In this document: one piece after another, positions 1 through 8,062 of the stretch | How the letters are laid out: each line of letters begins with the position of its first letter | Numbering within the stretch: the stretch's first letter is position 1 | From: OCS116 cluster bacterium AG-435-F03 | Lineage (GTDB): Bacteria; Pseudomonadota; Alphaproteobacteria; MED-G09 | NCBI GenBank assembly: GCA_003212795.1 | Contig: QCOV01000002.1 | Coordinates: 124,001 to 188,000, forward strand | Length of the DNA stretch: 64,000 nt | Reading direction: 5' to 3' | Notes under the pieces: generated by a model | Seen by the model: the letters and a program-made list of their open reading frames with translations, nothing else | Database searches by the model: none | Told to the model about the DNA's origin: nothing | Program-made: the position numbers and the translations under genes

Positions 1-681
1 TATGCCTAATAAATCATGTATTACCATAATTTGACCGTCTGTTCTTTGACCTGCCCCTATACCAATTACAGGTATAGTAATTTTTTCTAGTATATCAGCT
101 GTTAAATCATCAGGAACACATTCTAGTAATATCATTTCTGCACCAGCATCTTCTAATGCTTTAGCTTCTTCAATCATATTCTTTTTCTTATTTACATCTC
201 TGCCTTGAACAAAATATCCACCGATTCTATTAATTGACTGAGGGGTTAAACCCATATGAGCACAAACGGGAATACCTCTCTCTGCAAGAATTGAAGTTAG
301 TTTACAAATCCAGGTTCCTCCTTCAATTTTTATTGAATGTGCGCCATTTTGCATAAGTTTGGTTGCATTCTCCAAAGCTAGATGATCAGTTGAATAACTC
401 ATAAAGGGCATATCAGCCATAATATGTGAATTAATGTTACCTCTAACCACACATTTTAAATGATAAATTAAGTTCTCCATAGTTACTGGAAGTGTGCTGT
501 CATGTCCCTGTATAACCATTCCCAGACTATCACCTACAAGAATTACCTCTATTCCTGATTTACTTATTTTTTCTGCTATAGTTGCTTCATAAGCAGTTAA
601 ACAAGCAAATTTTTCACCTTTTTCTTTTAGTCGTTTTAGGGTCGAAATTGTTATAAGATCTTTATCTGATTTTATTGACAT
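1..681 (-). CDS. panB: 3-methyl-2-oxobutanoate hydroxymethyltransferase PanB, C-terminus cut by window edge
   Basis: Translating the minus strand from the ATG at 679-681 gives 227 open codons to the left edge. They read as PanB, which transfers a hydroxymethyl group from 5,10-methylene-THF to 2-oxoisovalerate to make ketopantoate in pantothenate/CoA synthesis. Visible family motifs are LTAYEATIA near the N-terminus, VGDSLGMVIQGHDSTLPVT (metal-binding Asp region), ADMPFMSY, IKIEGG, PVCAHMGLTPQ and the catalytic-region VIGIGAG. A purine-rich AGAGGA lies 5 to 10 bases upstream. The product is normally about 260-280 residues, so some 40-50 are missing. It follows the oxidase operon on the same strand, which is probably unrelated functionally. 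Confidence 0.95.
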   Translation of the reverse strand, partial: MSIKSDKDLITISTLKRLKEKGEKFACLTAYEATIAEKISKSGIEVILVGDSLGMVIQGHDSTLPVTMENLIYHLKCVVRGNINSHIMADMPFMSYSTDHLALENATKLMQNGAHSIKIEGGTWICKLTSILAERGIPVCAHMGLTPQSINRIGGYFVQGRDVNKKKNMIEEAKALEDAGAEMILLECVPDDLTADILEKITIPVIGIGAGQRTDGQIMVIHDLLGI

Positions 682-735
682 TCTAGTCCTCTTTTTGAGC
701 CAAAGAATGTTTAATAATAGCTTAATAGTTAAATA

Positions 736-810
736 TCAACTACCAAAGAACATTAATGTAGTGATAAAACCAAAAAGAAATACTAATATTAATACTATTA
801 CTGATTTCAT
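736..810 (-). CDS. possible 24-residue single-span membrane peptide
   Basis: A short frame not resembling any protein I recognise: Met-Lys-Ser followed by about 19 hydrophobic residues (VIVLILVFLFGF... TLMFF) and ending Gly-Ser before TGA. The ATG at 808-810 is preceded by AGGAAAAAAATT, an acceptable ribosome site, and lies 10 bases after the stop of the Sel1 gene. It would thus be the last gene of the cytochrome oxidase operon. One transmembrane helix is predicted by eye. Very small subunits exist in other oxidases (CydX, CcoQ), so an accessory subunit is conceivable, but this is inference. In AT-rich DNA such hydrophobic frames can also arise by chance. Confidence 0.4.
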   Translation of the reverse strand: MKSVIVLILVFLFGFITTLMFFGS

Positions 811-820
811 AATTTTTTTC

Positions 821-1387
821 CTAATTGCCACATCTATAAAATTTTATTGCGTCCAAGATATCTTGCCTGGTTGCTATACCCTCTTCATAAAGAAGGCTTA
901 GATTATTTTGTGCTGCAGTATGACCTTGTTTCGAAGCCAATTTATACCAATTTAATGACTCTTGAAAATCTTGATTAATACCTATGCCTAATCGATAAAA
1001 AATGCCTAAATTATATTGTGCATCAGCATTACCTTTTTGCCCAGCACTGAGATAATATTCATAAGCTTTGTTAGAATCTTTTTGAACCCCTAAACCATTA
1101 TCGTAAATGTAGCCGAGTTTATACTCTGCCAAAACATTTTTAAGCGATGCTGATTTCTTAAACCAATATATAGCTTCTTTAAGGTCTTTTTCAACATCCT
1201 CACCATTCGAATAAATTAAACCTAAATTATACTGAACATCAGAATTACCTTTTTCAGCAATCTCTTTCATATTCAAAATATATTCAGGAGTATTTTGGTT
1301 ATCTTGTGAATATAATTGTAAAGTGAAAAGCAAAAATATAAATATTAAAGCATAATTAAAATAATCAAATATTTTAATATTAGACAT
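821..1387 (-). CDS. Sel1-repeat protein with N-terminal signal/anchor
   Basis: 188 residues. Residues about 8-28 form a hydrophobic signal or anchor segment (YALIFIFLLFTLQLYS), then at least four Sel1-type TPR-like repeats follow (A-x-Y-x-L-G-x-I-Y-x-x-G pattern: VQYNLGLIYSNG, AEYKLGYIYDNG, AQYNLGIFYRLG, AQNNLSLLYEEG). Sel1 repeats make alpha-solenoid scaffolds for protein contacts, here probably on the periplasmic side. The gene starts 8 bases after the stop of the oxidase subunit IV gene on the same strand, so it is probably co-transcribed. That suggests a link to oxidase assembly or envelope maintenance, but no partner can be named. Its stretch near the C-terminus is less regular. Confidence 0.85.
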   Translation of the reverse strand: MSNIKIFDYFNYALIFIFLLFTLQLYSQDNQNTPEYILNMKEIAEKGNSDVQYNLGLIYSNGEDVEKDLKEAIYWFKKSASLKNVLAEYKLGYIYDNGLGVQKDSNKAYEYYLSAGQKGNADAQYNLGIFYRLGIGINQDFQESLNWYKLASKQGHTAAQNNLSLLYEEGIATRQDILDAIKFYRCGN

Positions 1388-1395
1388 AATATAAA

Positions 1396-1797
1396 TTAAT
1401 GTGTTTCTCCGGCTGAATGAGCGCCATCATGATGCTCAGCTTTATGAGCTCCATGAGGAACAGCCCAAACCTTATCCGGTTTTCCATCATCAAAAAATAC
1501 ATCTCTTGAGGCTTGAGTATATTCTGACTCATATCCCATAATTGCTATAAAGACTAAGACAGCAATCATTGGGGATAAAAGAGCAACAACTAACGCCATT
1601 CTTTCCCATACCATGTGCATAAAAATGGCCATAATAAAGCCAGCTTTTAGAAACATGAAAATTAAGATTAAACTCCACCTTAACCACCCTTGTAGTTGGT
1701 AAAAGTCAACCATATAAGAAAATATACTCAATACAAAAAGTAGTATCCAAATTTTTAAATAAACACTAATAGGGTGTTCTTGTCCTTCAGTTGCCAT
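1396..1797 (-). CDS. cytochrome c oxidase subunit IV-type protein
   Basis: 133 residues with three hydrophobic segments (about 15-32, 41-62 and 67-88) and a His-rich C-terminal tail (HGAHKAEHHDGAHSAGETH). Length and topology fit the small bacterial subunit IV of heme-copper oxidases (COX4_pro / caa3-type subunit IV), which packs against subunits I and III and has no redox centre. It is the fifth gene of the oxidase operon, 8 bases after subunit III. The His/Asp/Glu tail could bind metal, but tails of this kind also occur without known function. Assignment rests on position and membrane pattern more than on strong motifs. Confidence 0.8.
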   Translation of the reverse strand: MATEGQEHPISVYLKIWILLFVLSIFSYMVDFYQLQGWLRWSLILIFMFLKAGFIMAIFMHMVWERMALVVALLSPMIAVLVFIAIMGYESEYTQASRDVFFDDGKPDKVWAVPHGAHKAEHHDGAHSAGETH

Positions 1798-1805
1798 ACC
1801 TTACC

Positions 1806-2519
1806 TCACCAAAGATAGAAAAATGCGAAAATAAATACCCAAACTAAATCGACAAAATGCCAATAAAGCCCAAGTGTTTCAACGATTTCATATCTGCCTT
1901 TTTGCCAAGTGAAAAAGCCTCTCTTTCCAGAGTCATAGTCTCCTCTCCAAACTTTTTTGACATTTATAAATAAGAAGATCACGCCTATAGAGACATGAAA
2001 ACCGTGAAAACCAGTAACCATAAAAAATACTGAACCAAATTGTGGAGCGCCAAATGGATTTTCCCAAGGCCTTACTCCTTCCATTATTAATTTCGTCCAC
2101 TCAAAAGCTTGCATACCAACAAAAGATGCTCCCAATATAGCAGTTACTAAAAGTAATATAGCAGTTTGTTTTCTTTTCTTTTGATACCCACTGCGGACTG
2201 CCATAGCCATTGTCCCACTACTAGTAATTAATATGAATGTCATAATAGCTATGAGAAGCAAGGGTACACTTACTCCACCTACAGTAAGAGCAAAAACCTC
2301 ACTAGAATTAGGCCACGGAACAACCGTTGACCACCTAGCAGTCATATAGCTAATAAGAAAACAACTAAATATAAATGTGTCACTTAAGAGGAAAATCCAC
2401 ATCATAGCTTTTCCCCAAGGAACACCTTTAAAAGCTCTTTGATCTGATGCCCAATCGTGTGTTAATCCTTCCATTCCATCAGGTAATGGCTTGATAGATG
2501 TTGTTGAAGTGTCACTCAT
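1806..2519 (-). CDS. ctaE: cytochrome c oxidase subunit III (second of two)
   Basis: 237 residues, subunit III of the heme-copper oxidase family. A soluble N-terminus of about 36 residues precedes a multi-helix membrane domain. Family features are the conserved Glu in MQAFEWTKLI, the MVTGFHGFHVSIG segment and the C-terminal LYWHFVDLVWVFIF. Subunit III stabilises the catalytic core and supports proton uptake. It lies 20 bases after another subunit III gene (2540-3160), so the operon carries two diverged paralogues. The present copy is the more canonical, having the WHFVDLVW signature and the E-W motif. Confidence 0.93.
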   Translation of the reverse strand: MSDTSTTSIKPLPDGMEGLTHDWASDQRAFKGVPWGKAMMWIFLLSDTFIFSCFLISYMTARWSTVVPWPNSSEVFALTVGGVSVPLLLIAIMTFILITSSGTMAMAVRSGYQKKRKQTAILLLVTAILGASFVGMQAFEWTKLIMEGVRPWENPFGAPQFGSVFFMVTGFHGFHVSIGVIFLFINVKKVWRGDYDSGKRGFFTWQKGRYEIVETLGLYWHFVDLVWVFIFAFFYLW

Positions 2520-2539
2520 TAATAATTACTCCCAAATAA

Positions 2540-3160
2540 TTATGTAACTAATAAAATACAAAATAAAACTAACCAAATAGCTAATAAATAATGCCAATAT
2601 ATTGCTGTTGAACCAATAGTAGACTTCAATTTTCTATATGAAAGGTCAGTTTTATATATTTGAGACATTGACCATGTCCAAACTATAAGCCCGCCTAACA
2701 TATGAAACATATGTAAACCAGTCAGCATATAGAAGAAGGCAAATGAGGCGTTTGAGTCAACAAAATAACCATAAGAAGTTAACTCATTCCATACTTTAAA
2801 TTGACCAGCAATAAATAATATTGCCGATAACCCCGCAGCCATAAGATAATACTTTGCATTTTTAAACATAAATTTATTAGATAAATTTTTAGCTTTTTGA
2901 AATAAAAAACTACTTATTATTAATACAGCAGTATTAATCCACAAAAGAGGTGGCTCAGGGAGAATTCTCCAATCTCCATATGCCATTCTACCTACATAAG
3001 CGACAAAAAAGAGGGAAAATAATGCAGTGATTGATCCAAGAAAACAAATAAGCGCAACTCTTGAAGAATCAAACTCAAAAGATTTTCCTGTATGCAGGTT
3101 ATCCTTTTTTTCTTGAGAAGGTAACCAAGGTTTTTGTGCTAAAGTTTCAAAAATACTCAT
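2540..3160 (-). CDS. cytochrome c oxidase subunit III-like protein (first of two)
   Basis: 206 residues. After a soluble stretch of about 32 residues come several helices. The family motif is the FYMLTGLHMFHMLGGLIVW segment with the C-terminal IYWHYLLAIWLVLF, matching the H-x-x-H and YWH-x-x-x-x-W patterns of subunit III. It differs from the neighbouring copy at 1806-2519 in sequence and lacks the conserved E-W pair. The start ATG overlaps the stop of coxA (ATGA), so translation is probably coupled. Tandem subunit III genes are known in some alphaproteobacterial oxidase operons, such as the coxMNOP type of Bradyrhizobium. A role as a structural subunit is inferred. Confidence 0.88.
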   Translation of the reverse strand: MSIFETLAQKPWLPSQEKKDNLHTGKSFEFDSSRVALICFLGSITALFSLFFVAYVGRMAYGDWRILPEPPLLWINTAVLIISSFLFQKAKNLSNKFMFKNAKYYLMAAGLSAILFIAGQFKVWNELTSYGYFVDSNASFAFFYMLTGLHMFHMLGGLIVWTWSMSQIYKTDLSYRKLKSTIGSTAIYWHYLLAIWLVLFCILLVT

Positions 3161-4941
3161 GTTTTTTCAGCCTTAATCTCTGTCCCTTCATAACCTTCAG
3201 CTAACTCAACCTCTGAATTAGGAACATCCTGAGGAACAAAATCATCTTTTGCGCCCGGAACATTAAAGTCATAAGGCCATCGATAAACAACTGGGAGCTC
3301 TTTACCAAAATTTCCATGCCCTGGAGGCATTGAAGGTGTTCTCCATTCAAGTGAATTTGCTTGCCATGGATTTTTTTCTGCAGGAACACCATATTTTCTA
3401 CTCCAGAACATATTAATAAAGAAGAAGATTTGTGCAAAACCTGTAACAAGAGCTGTCAAAGTTATGAAAATATTCAAATCAGCTGCGGATTGTGTATACA
3501 AAGCTTCTGTTTGACCCATCTCGTAATACCTTCTTGGAACTCCAATTAATCCAAGATAATGCATTGGGAAATAAATCAAATAAGATCCTAAAAAAGTAAA
3601 CCAAAAATGTAATCTTCCCAGCGTTTCGTTATACATACGGCCAGTCATTAGAGGGAACCAATGATAAATGGCTGCAAAAACGACCTGAACCGGAGCAATA
3701 CCCATTACCATATGAAAATGAGCTACTACAAAATATGTATCTGAAAGAGGTACATCCACTATAACATTTCCAAGAAATAGACCTGTGAGGCCACCATTCA
3801 AAAAAGTTATAATGAAAGATATACAAAATAACATTGGCACGGTTAATGTTATGTTACCCTTCCAAAGAGTTAGTACCCAATTATATACTTTAATAGCTGT
3901 TGGTACGGCTATTATTAATGTCGTTGTAGCAAAGAAAAATCCAAAATAGGGGTGCATTCCACTAACATACATATGGTGGGCCCATACAATAAAACTTAGA
4001 GCGCCGATTGCTACTATTGCCCAAACCATCATACGATAACCAAAGATATTTTTTCTGGCATGAACAGAGAGGATATCAGACACCAAACCGAAGGCAGGAA
4101 GTGCAACGATATAGACTTCAGGATGTCCGAAGAACCAAAACAAATGTTGGAAAAGAATTGGGCTTCCACCGCCATAACTTAATTGTTCTCCCATTTCTAC
4201 CAATGCTGGCATAAAGAAACTTGTCATCAGGGTTTTATCTAATATCATCATTATTGCACTAACAAGAAGTGCGGGAAAGGCAAACATAGCCAAAACTGTT
4301 GCGGTGAAAATACCCCAAACTGCCAAAGGCATTCTCATAAGTGTCATTCCTCTTGTCCTAGCTTGAAGTATGGTTACAATATAATTTAGTCCGCCCATAG
4401 TAAAACCAACAATAAAAATTGATAAAGAAATCAGCATAAGAATAATACCACTTTCTTGACCAGGCGTTCCTCCTAGAATTGCTTGAGGAGGGTATAAAGT
4501 CCATCCAGCGCCAGTTGGGCCCCCAGGAGTGAAAAAACTAGCAACTAGAACTAAACAAGCCAATAAAAAGGTCCAATAGCTTATCATGTTCAAATAAGGA
4601 AAAACCATATCTCTTGCCCCAACCATAAGTGGAATTAGATAATTACCAAATCCTCCAAGAAATAGGGCTGTTAAGAAATAAACAACCATTATCATTCCAT
4701 GCATAGTTATAGCTTGATAATAAAAACTTTCACTAACGATTGAGAGGCCAGGAAAGCCTATTTGCATTCTCATAAACCATGATAAAACTAAACCAATTAA
4801 AGCAATAGCTGTAGCAGTACAAAAATATTGTATACCAATTATTTTCGCATCTTGAGAAAAAACCTTTTCAGTCCACCAACTCTTAGCATGATAGAGTTCC
4901 TGCTCCTCAACTTCTCTTTCTGGAATTATAGCATCAGACAT
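3157..4941 (-). CDS. coxA: cytochrome c oxidase subunit I (A1-type heme-copper oxidase)
   Basis: 594 residues, the catalytic subunit reducing O2 to water while pumping protons. Expected ligands are present: His81 (HGMIM) and His410 for the low-spin heme, His408 (VAHFHM) for the high-spin heme, and His273, His322 and His323 for CuB, with Tyr277 as the His-Tyr cross-link partner. D-channel residues Asn100, Asp111 and Asn118 (NYLIPLMVGARDM...N) and Glu275 (FFGHPEVYI) define the A1 subfamily. Thr348 and Lys351 (VPTAIK) form the K channel. It lies second in the II-I-III-III-IV operon, 18 bases after coxB. All pump residues are intact, so it should be fully functional. Confidence 0.98.
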   Translation of the reverse strand: MSDAIIPEREVEEQELYHAKSWWTEKVFSQDAKIIGIQYFCTATAIALIGLVLSWFMRMQIGFPGLSIVSESFYYQAITMHGMIMVVYFLTALFLGGFGNYLIPLMVGARDMVFPYLNMISYWTFLLACLVLVASFFTPGGPTGAGWTLYPPQAILGGTPGQESGIILMLISLSIFIVGFTMGGLNYIVTILQARTRGMTLMRMPLAVWGIFTATVLAMFAFPALLVSAIMMILDKTLMTSFFMPALVEMGEQLSYGGGSPILFQHLFWFFGHPEVYIVALPAFGLVSDILSVHARKNIFGYRMMVWAIVAIGALSFIVWAHHMYVSGMHPYFGFFFATTTLIIAVPTAIKVYNWVLTLWKGNITLTVPMLFCISFIITFLNGGLTGLFLGNVIVDVPLSDTYFVVAHFHMVMGIAPVQVVFAAIYHWFPLMTGRMYNETLGRLHFWFTFLGSYLIYFPMHYLGLIGVPRRYYEMGQTEALYTQSAADLNIFITLTALVTGFAQIFFFINMFWSRKYGVPAEKNPWQANSLEWRTPSMPPGHGNFGKELPVVYRWPYDFNVPGAKDDFVPQDVPNSEVELAEGYEGTEIKAEKT

Positions 4942-4959
4942 TTCTTACCTCTTTCTATA

Positions 4960-5787
4960 TTATTTATTTTCCGCAAATTTATTAACATTCAAAGACGCGG
5001 ACTCCATTGATTCCTTAAATGTCATTTGTTCAGATAACCATTCATTATAATTTGACTCATTATCAACAGAGACAAACCCTCTCATAGCGTGATGACCAAC
5101 GCCGCATAGCTCAGCACATAATATTTCATATTCACCTGACTTTTCAGGAGTAAACCAATAATATGTAATCATCCCTGGAACCATATCCATTTTTCCTCTG
5201 AATTGAGGCACATAAAAATTATGCAGAACATCAATGGATCGCAACAAAACTTTCACTGGTTGATCAATTAATAGGTGGAGATCATCGCCTTGTATTAAAA
5301 TATCATCTTGACCATTTGGATCATTTGGATTCATTCCAAATGGATTCTCATCATTGATATTTCGAGCATCACTAGTACCTAAAATACCATCTTCGCCTGG
5401 TAATCTAAAACTCCAGTACCATTGTTGGCCCATAACTTCTATTGGAACGACATTATCAGGGGGACTCACATATTCATCCCAGACAACTAAACCTGGCGCC
5501 AATAGAGCAATAATACCGACTGTAGTTACGGCTGTAAGAGTTATCTCAGTTTTCCTACTTTCAGGCTCGTATGCACCTCTTCTGCCAGGTACTTTTTTGA
5601 ATTTATAAATACAGTAAATCATAAAACCTATAACTGCTGCAAAAACAAAACCAGTCAAAGCAAAAGTAAGTTGAAGTATAGAATCTATTCCACCCCAATT
5701 TGAAGCAATTGGTGTCCACCACCACGGACTTAAAAGATGAAAAACTATCGACCCAAGCACTACAAGAAACATTACGAAGGCAATCAT
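4960..5787 (-). CDS. coxB: cytochrome c oxidase subunit II (CuA subunit)
   Basis: 275 residues. A short hydrophobic N-terminal segment and two helices (about 40-62 and 84-103) anchor a periplasmic cupredoxin domain. The CuA site is complete: His189, Cys224, Glu226, Cys228, His232 and Met235 (CAELCGVGHHAM). The aromatic patch for electron entry is QQWYWSF (121-127). No CxxCH is present, so no fused cytochrome c domain. Residues about 130-165 form an Asp/Asn/Gly-rich insertion (including NPFGMNPNDPNGQDD) between the WYW motif and the next strand. First gene of the operon; GGAGC lies 8 bases before the ATG. It diverges from ctaB across 170-200 bases. Confidence 0.97.
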   Translation of the reverse strand: MIAFVMFLVVLGSIVFHLLSPWWWTPIASNWGGIDSILQLTFALTGFVFAAVIGFMIYCIYKFKKVPGRRGAYEPESRKTEITLTAVTTVGIIALLAPGLVVWDEYVSPPDNVVPIEVMGQQWYWSFRLPGEDGILGTSDARNINDENPFGMNPNDPNGQDDILIQGDDLHLLIDQPVKVLLRSIDVLHNFYVPQFRGKMDMVPGMITYYWFTPEKSGEYEILCAELCGVGHHAMRGFVSVDNESNYNEWLSEQMTFKESMESASLNVNKFAENK

Positions 5788-5986
5788 TTGGGTAAGCTCC
5801 TTTAAAAAAAGTTTTAACTAATAACAGATAATAAATATTGTTTTTAGATTCAAGAGACAAATTACTTATAGTCAATTTAAAGTCAAGATAAGAGCTATAT
5901 TTGAATTAGGTCATTGTGGAAATAGATTTATTAATATAATAGATAATTCATAGAATTTGATAAAAAAAATAAAGCCCAGAATAAAC
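5788..5986. promoter_or_regulatory. divergent spacer between coxB and ctaB
   Basis: About 170-200 very AT-rich bases that must hold promoters for the oxidase operon (minus) and ctaB (plus). No strong consensus promoter could be fixed. The 13-mer GTCAATTTAAAGT at 5871-5883 also occurs in the irr-fabA spacer (25274-25286). Whether it is a shared regulatory element or chance is open. Confidence 0.4.
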
Positions 5987-6859
5987 ATGTTTACATTTTT
6001 AAGAAAAGTTATTGAAATCTTTAAAGTTAGAATTAGCTTAACAATAACATTATGTGCGGTTTCTGGGGTTTTTATCATGCCTTACAGTAATTCTTTCACT
6101 TTTAAACAATTTTTGGTTCTAATATTTTGTACTTTTCTATCCTCGGCAAGCTCAAGTGCTTTTAATCAATTTTATGAAAAAGATTTGGATAAATTGATGC
6201 CTCGAACATCTCAGCGACCATTTGCCACAGGTTTTTTTAAAACAGAAATTTCCTGGTTAATCGGATTCTTTGCACTACTGGTTTTTTCTCTATTATTAGC
6301 TGCATATTATTTAAATATAGCAACCGCAATCTATTTGTTATTAGGAGCTCTATTTTATGGCTATATTTACACAGTAGTTTTAAAAAGATCGAGTATATAT
6401 AATATAGTTATAGGAGGTCTTGCTGGAAGTTTTGCTGTGCTTGCAGGCTCAGCGGCAGTAAATCCAATGCTATCAGTTTCAGCAATAATTCTTTCTTTAA
6501 TTCTTTTCCTTTGGACGCCACCACATTTCTGGAGTTTAGCAATAGCTATAGAAGAAGATTATGCTAAAGCAAAAATACCAATGCTTCCAAACCTGATTGG
6601 GGCAAAAAGCTCTTCTTATGTCATTCTTTCTCAAACTGTTTTATTAGTTTTGATTTCATTTGTTCCGTTATTATTCAATATGGGTATAATCTATCTAATT
6701 TTTGTTTTTGTTGGAGGTCTTTATTTCTTTTGGAGAAGCATAGTTCTTGTATTAGAAACAACTAAAAAAAATGCTATGTCTAATTTTTTTGCTTCTTTTA
6801 TTCAGCTAGGCTTACTTTTATTTGCTTGTATAATTGAAGGACTTCTAAATTATATCTAA
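5987..6859 (+). CDS. ctaB: protoheme IX farnesyltransferase (heme o synthase)
   Basis: UbiA-family membrane prenyltransferase attaching farnesyl to heme b, giving heme o, the precursor of heme a for the oxidase encoded divergently. Seen: the first Asp-rich motif NQFYEKDLDKLMPRTSQRP and the second, DYAKAKIPMLPN, plus about eight hydrophobic helices and the WTPPHFWSLA segment typical of CtaB. I chose the ATG at 5987 (290 residues); an in-frame TTG at 5957 would add 10 residues (300 in total). Neither has a clear ribosome site, so the start is uncertain. ctaG and surf1, often nearby, are not in this window. Confidence 0.95.
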   Translation: MFTFLRKVIEIFKVRISLTITLCAVSGVFIMPYSNSFTFKQFLVLIFCTFLSSASSSAFNQFYEKDLDKLMPRTSQRPFATGFFKTEISWLIGFFALLVFSLLLAAYYLNIATAIYLLLGALFYGYIYTVVLKRSSIYNIVIGGLAGSFAVLAGSAAVNPMLSVSAIILSLILFLWTPPHFWSLAIAIEEDYAKAKIPMLPNLIGAKSSSYVILSQTVLLVLISFVPLLFNMGIIYLIFVFVGGLYFFWRSIVLVLETTKKNAMSNFFASFIQLGLLLFACIIEGLLNYI

Positions 6860-6918
6860 TTACAAATACTTGAATCTATTTGTTAATTGTTCTAATAATT
6901 ATTAAATAATAAACGACT

Positions 6919-8049
6919 ATGGAGAAAAAATTGAAAAAATCTGATCAAATTACAAAGAATGCAGCCTATGAGGCTGTAGCGCCAGATGACTTTGCGTCAA
7001 TGATTGAAGTTGATCGATATGAACAAAGATCAAGTGATTTTGATAAGATAATTTCAGACACCCATGCTCACTTTTGGGATCCTCTGGATACAAAATATAT
7101 TGATTTTTCTGAGAACTTTGATGTTGAAAATAAATTACTTATGCCTGAAGAATTTCTTCCAGAGTTACAGTGCCCATCGGTAATGAAATTGGATCAAAAA
7201 TCCAAAATAAAACTTGCGAATGAGAGTTTTAGGTGGCAGATGTCGGCAATTCTTCATGGAGAACAAGGAGCATTAAATTTATCAGCAAGTCTTTGCCACA
7301 TATTAAAAGATCAAGGAGCACAAGAGTATGCTGCAAATCAAGCTAGAGAAGAAGCTAGACATGTAACTGGTTTTGCTAAGTACATTAATTCTAGATGGGG
7401 CAAACCACTCCCTGTTGGGCAAACTCTTGGAGATCTGTTAAATGAATTAGTTAATGCACCAGAAGTTTATAAAAAAATTGTTGGAATGCAAATTCTAGTA
7501 GAAGGATTAGCTATGGGAGCTTTTGCAACAATTTATCAACACAGTTATGACCCAGTTTTAGTTAAGTTAATGCAATTAGTTATGACAGATGAAGCATTTC
7601 ATCACAAATTTGGAAAAATATGGGCGGATAAAACTATTCCTAAATTAGATGAGAATGAACAAAATATTATTGAAGATTGGGCAGCCAATTGCTTCCAAAT
7701 TTTGTTATTTAATTTAGTTAACCCTGAACAGAAAAAAATTATATATGATCAATTTGGTCTTGATTGGAAACAAGTGCTTAATGAACTACACGAAATCATA
7801 ACCGACGATGATAGAAGAGAGAGAATGAGGGAGTCGACTGATATCTTTAGGGTTCTTGTTAAAACTCTCTTCAAAGCTGGTATTATTACTGACCGAACAA
7901 AAGATTTTTATTCAGTCTATGTTGATCTTGATGAATTAAAAGAAGAAGGAGATCGAATGGTTGGTGATGATATAGCTGATGAAGGGCTTCAGTTCTTAAA
8001 AGAAATAAATTTCAGGGATAACACTAGTAGAAATATTGCAGCAGAATAA
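6919..8049 (+). CDS. ferritin-like diiron-carboxylate protein of unknown function
   Basis: 376 residues. The core carries the six-ligand pattern of class I diiron proteins in order: Glu115 (HGEQGAL), Glu145 and His148 (EEARH), Glu195 (VEGLAMG), Glu225 and His228 (DEAFHH). This matches the E, ExxH, E, ExxH scheme of four-helix-bundle diiron oxygenases, oxidases and acyl-ACP desaturases. The N-terminal 75 residues hold an unusual conserved-looking DTHAHFWDPLD...YIDFS segment; the C-terminal 130 residues are acidic and helical. No signal peptide, so cytosolic. It lies 59 bases after ctaB on the same strand. An O2-activating oxygenase or aldehyde/fatty-acyl enzyme is plausible, but the substrate cannot be read from the sequence. 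Confidence 0.8.
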   Translation: MEKKLKKSDQITKNAAYEAVAPDDFASMIEVDRYEQRSSDFDKIISDTHAHFWDPLDTKYIDFSENFDVENKLLMPEEFLPELQCPSVMKLDQKSKIKLANESFRWQMSAILHGEQGALNLSASLCHILKDQGAQEYAANQAREEARHVTGFAKYINSRWGKPLPVGQTLGDLLNELVNAPEVYKKIVGMQILVEGLAMGAFATIYQHSYDPVLVKLMQLVMTDEAFHHKFGKIWADKTIPKLDENEQNIIEDWAANCFQILLFNLVNPEQKKIIYDQFGLDWKQVLNELHEIITDDDRRERMRESTDIFRVLVKTLFKAGIITDRTKDFYSVYVDLDELKEEGDRMVGDDIADEGLQFLKEINFRDNTSRNIAAE

Positions 8050-8062
8050 ATGGACTATATAC

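Noticed and set aside
695-901. 68-codon plus-strand frame overlapping the Sel1 gene end
   Set aside because: No ribosome site, no family resemblance, and it overlaps antisense both the Sel1 3' end and the small membrane ORF.
5866-5885. TTGACT on the minus strand (5870-5875) as the coxB -35 box
   Set aside because: The hexamer 17 bases downstream (TGAATC) is a poor -10, and the same motif at irr would start transcription almost at the start codon.
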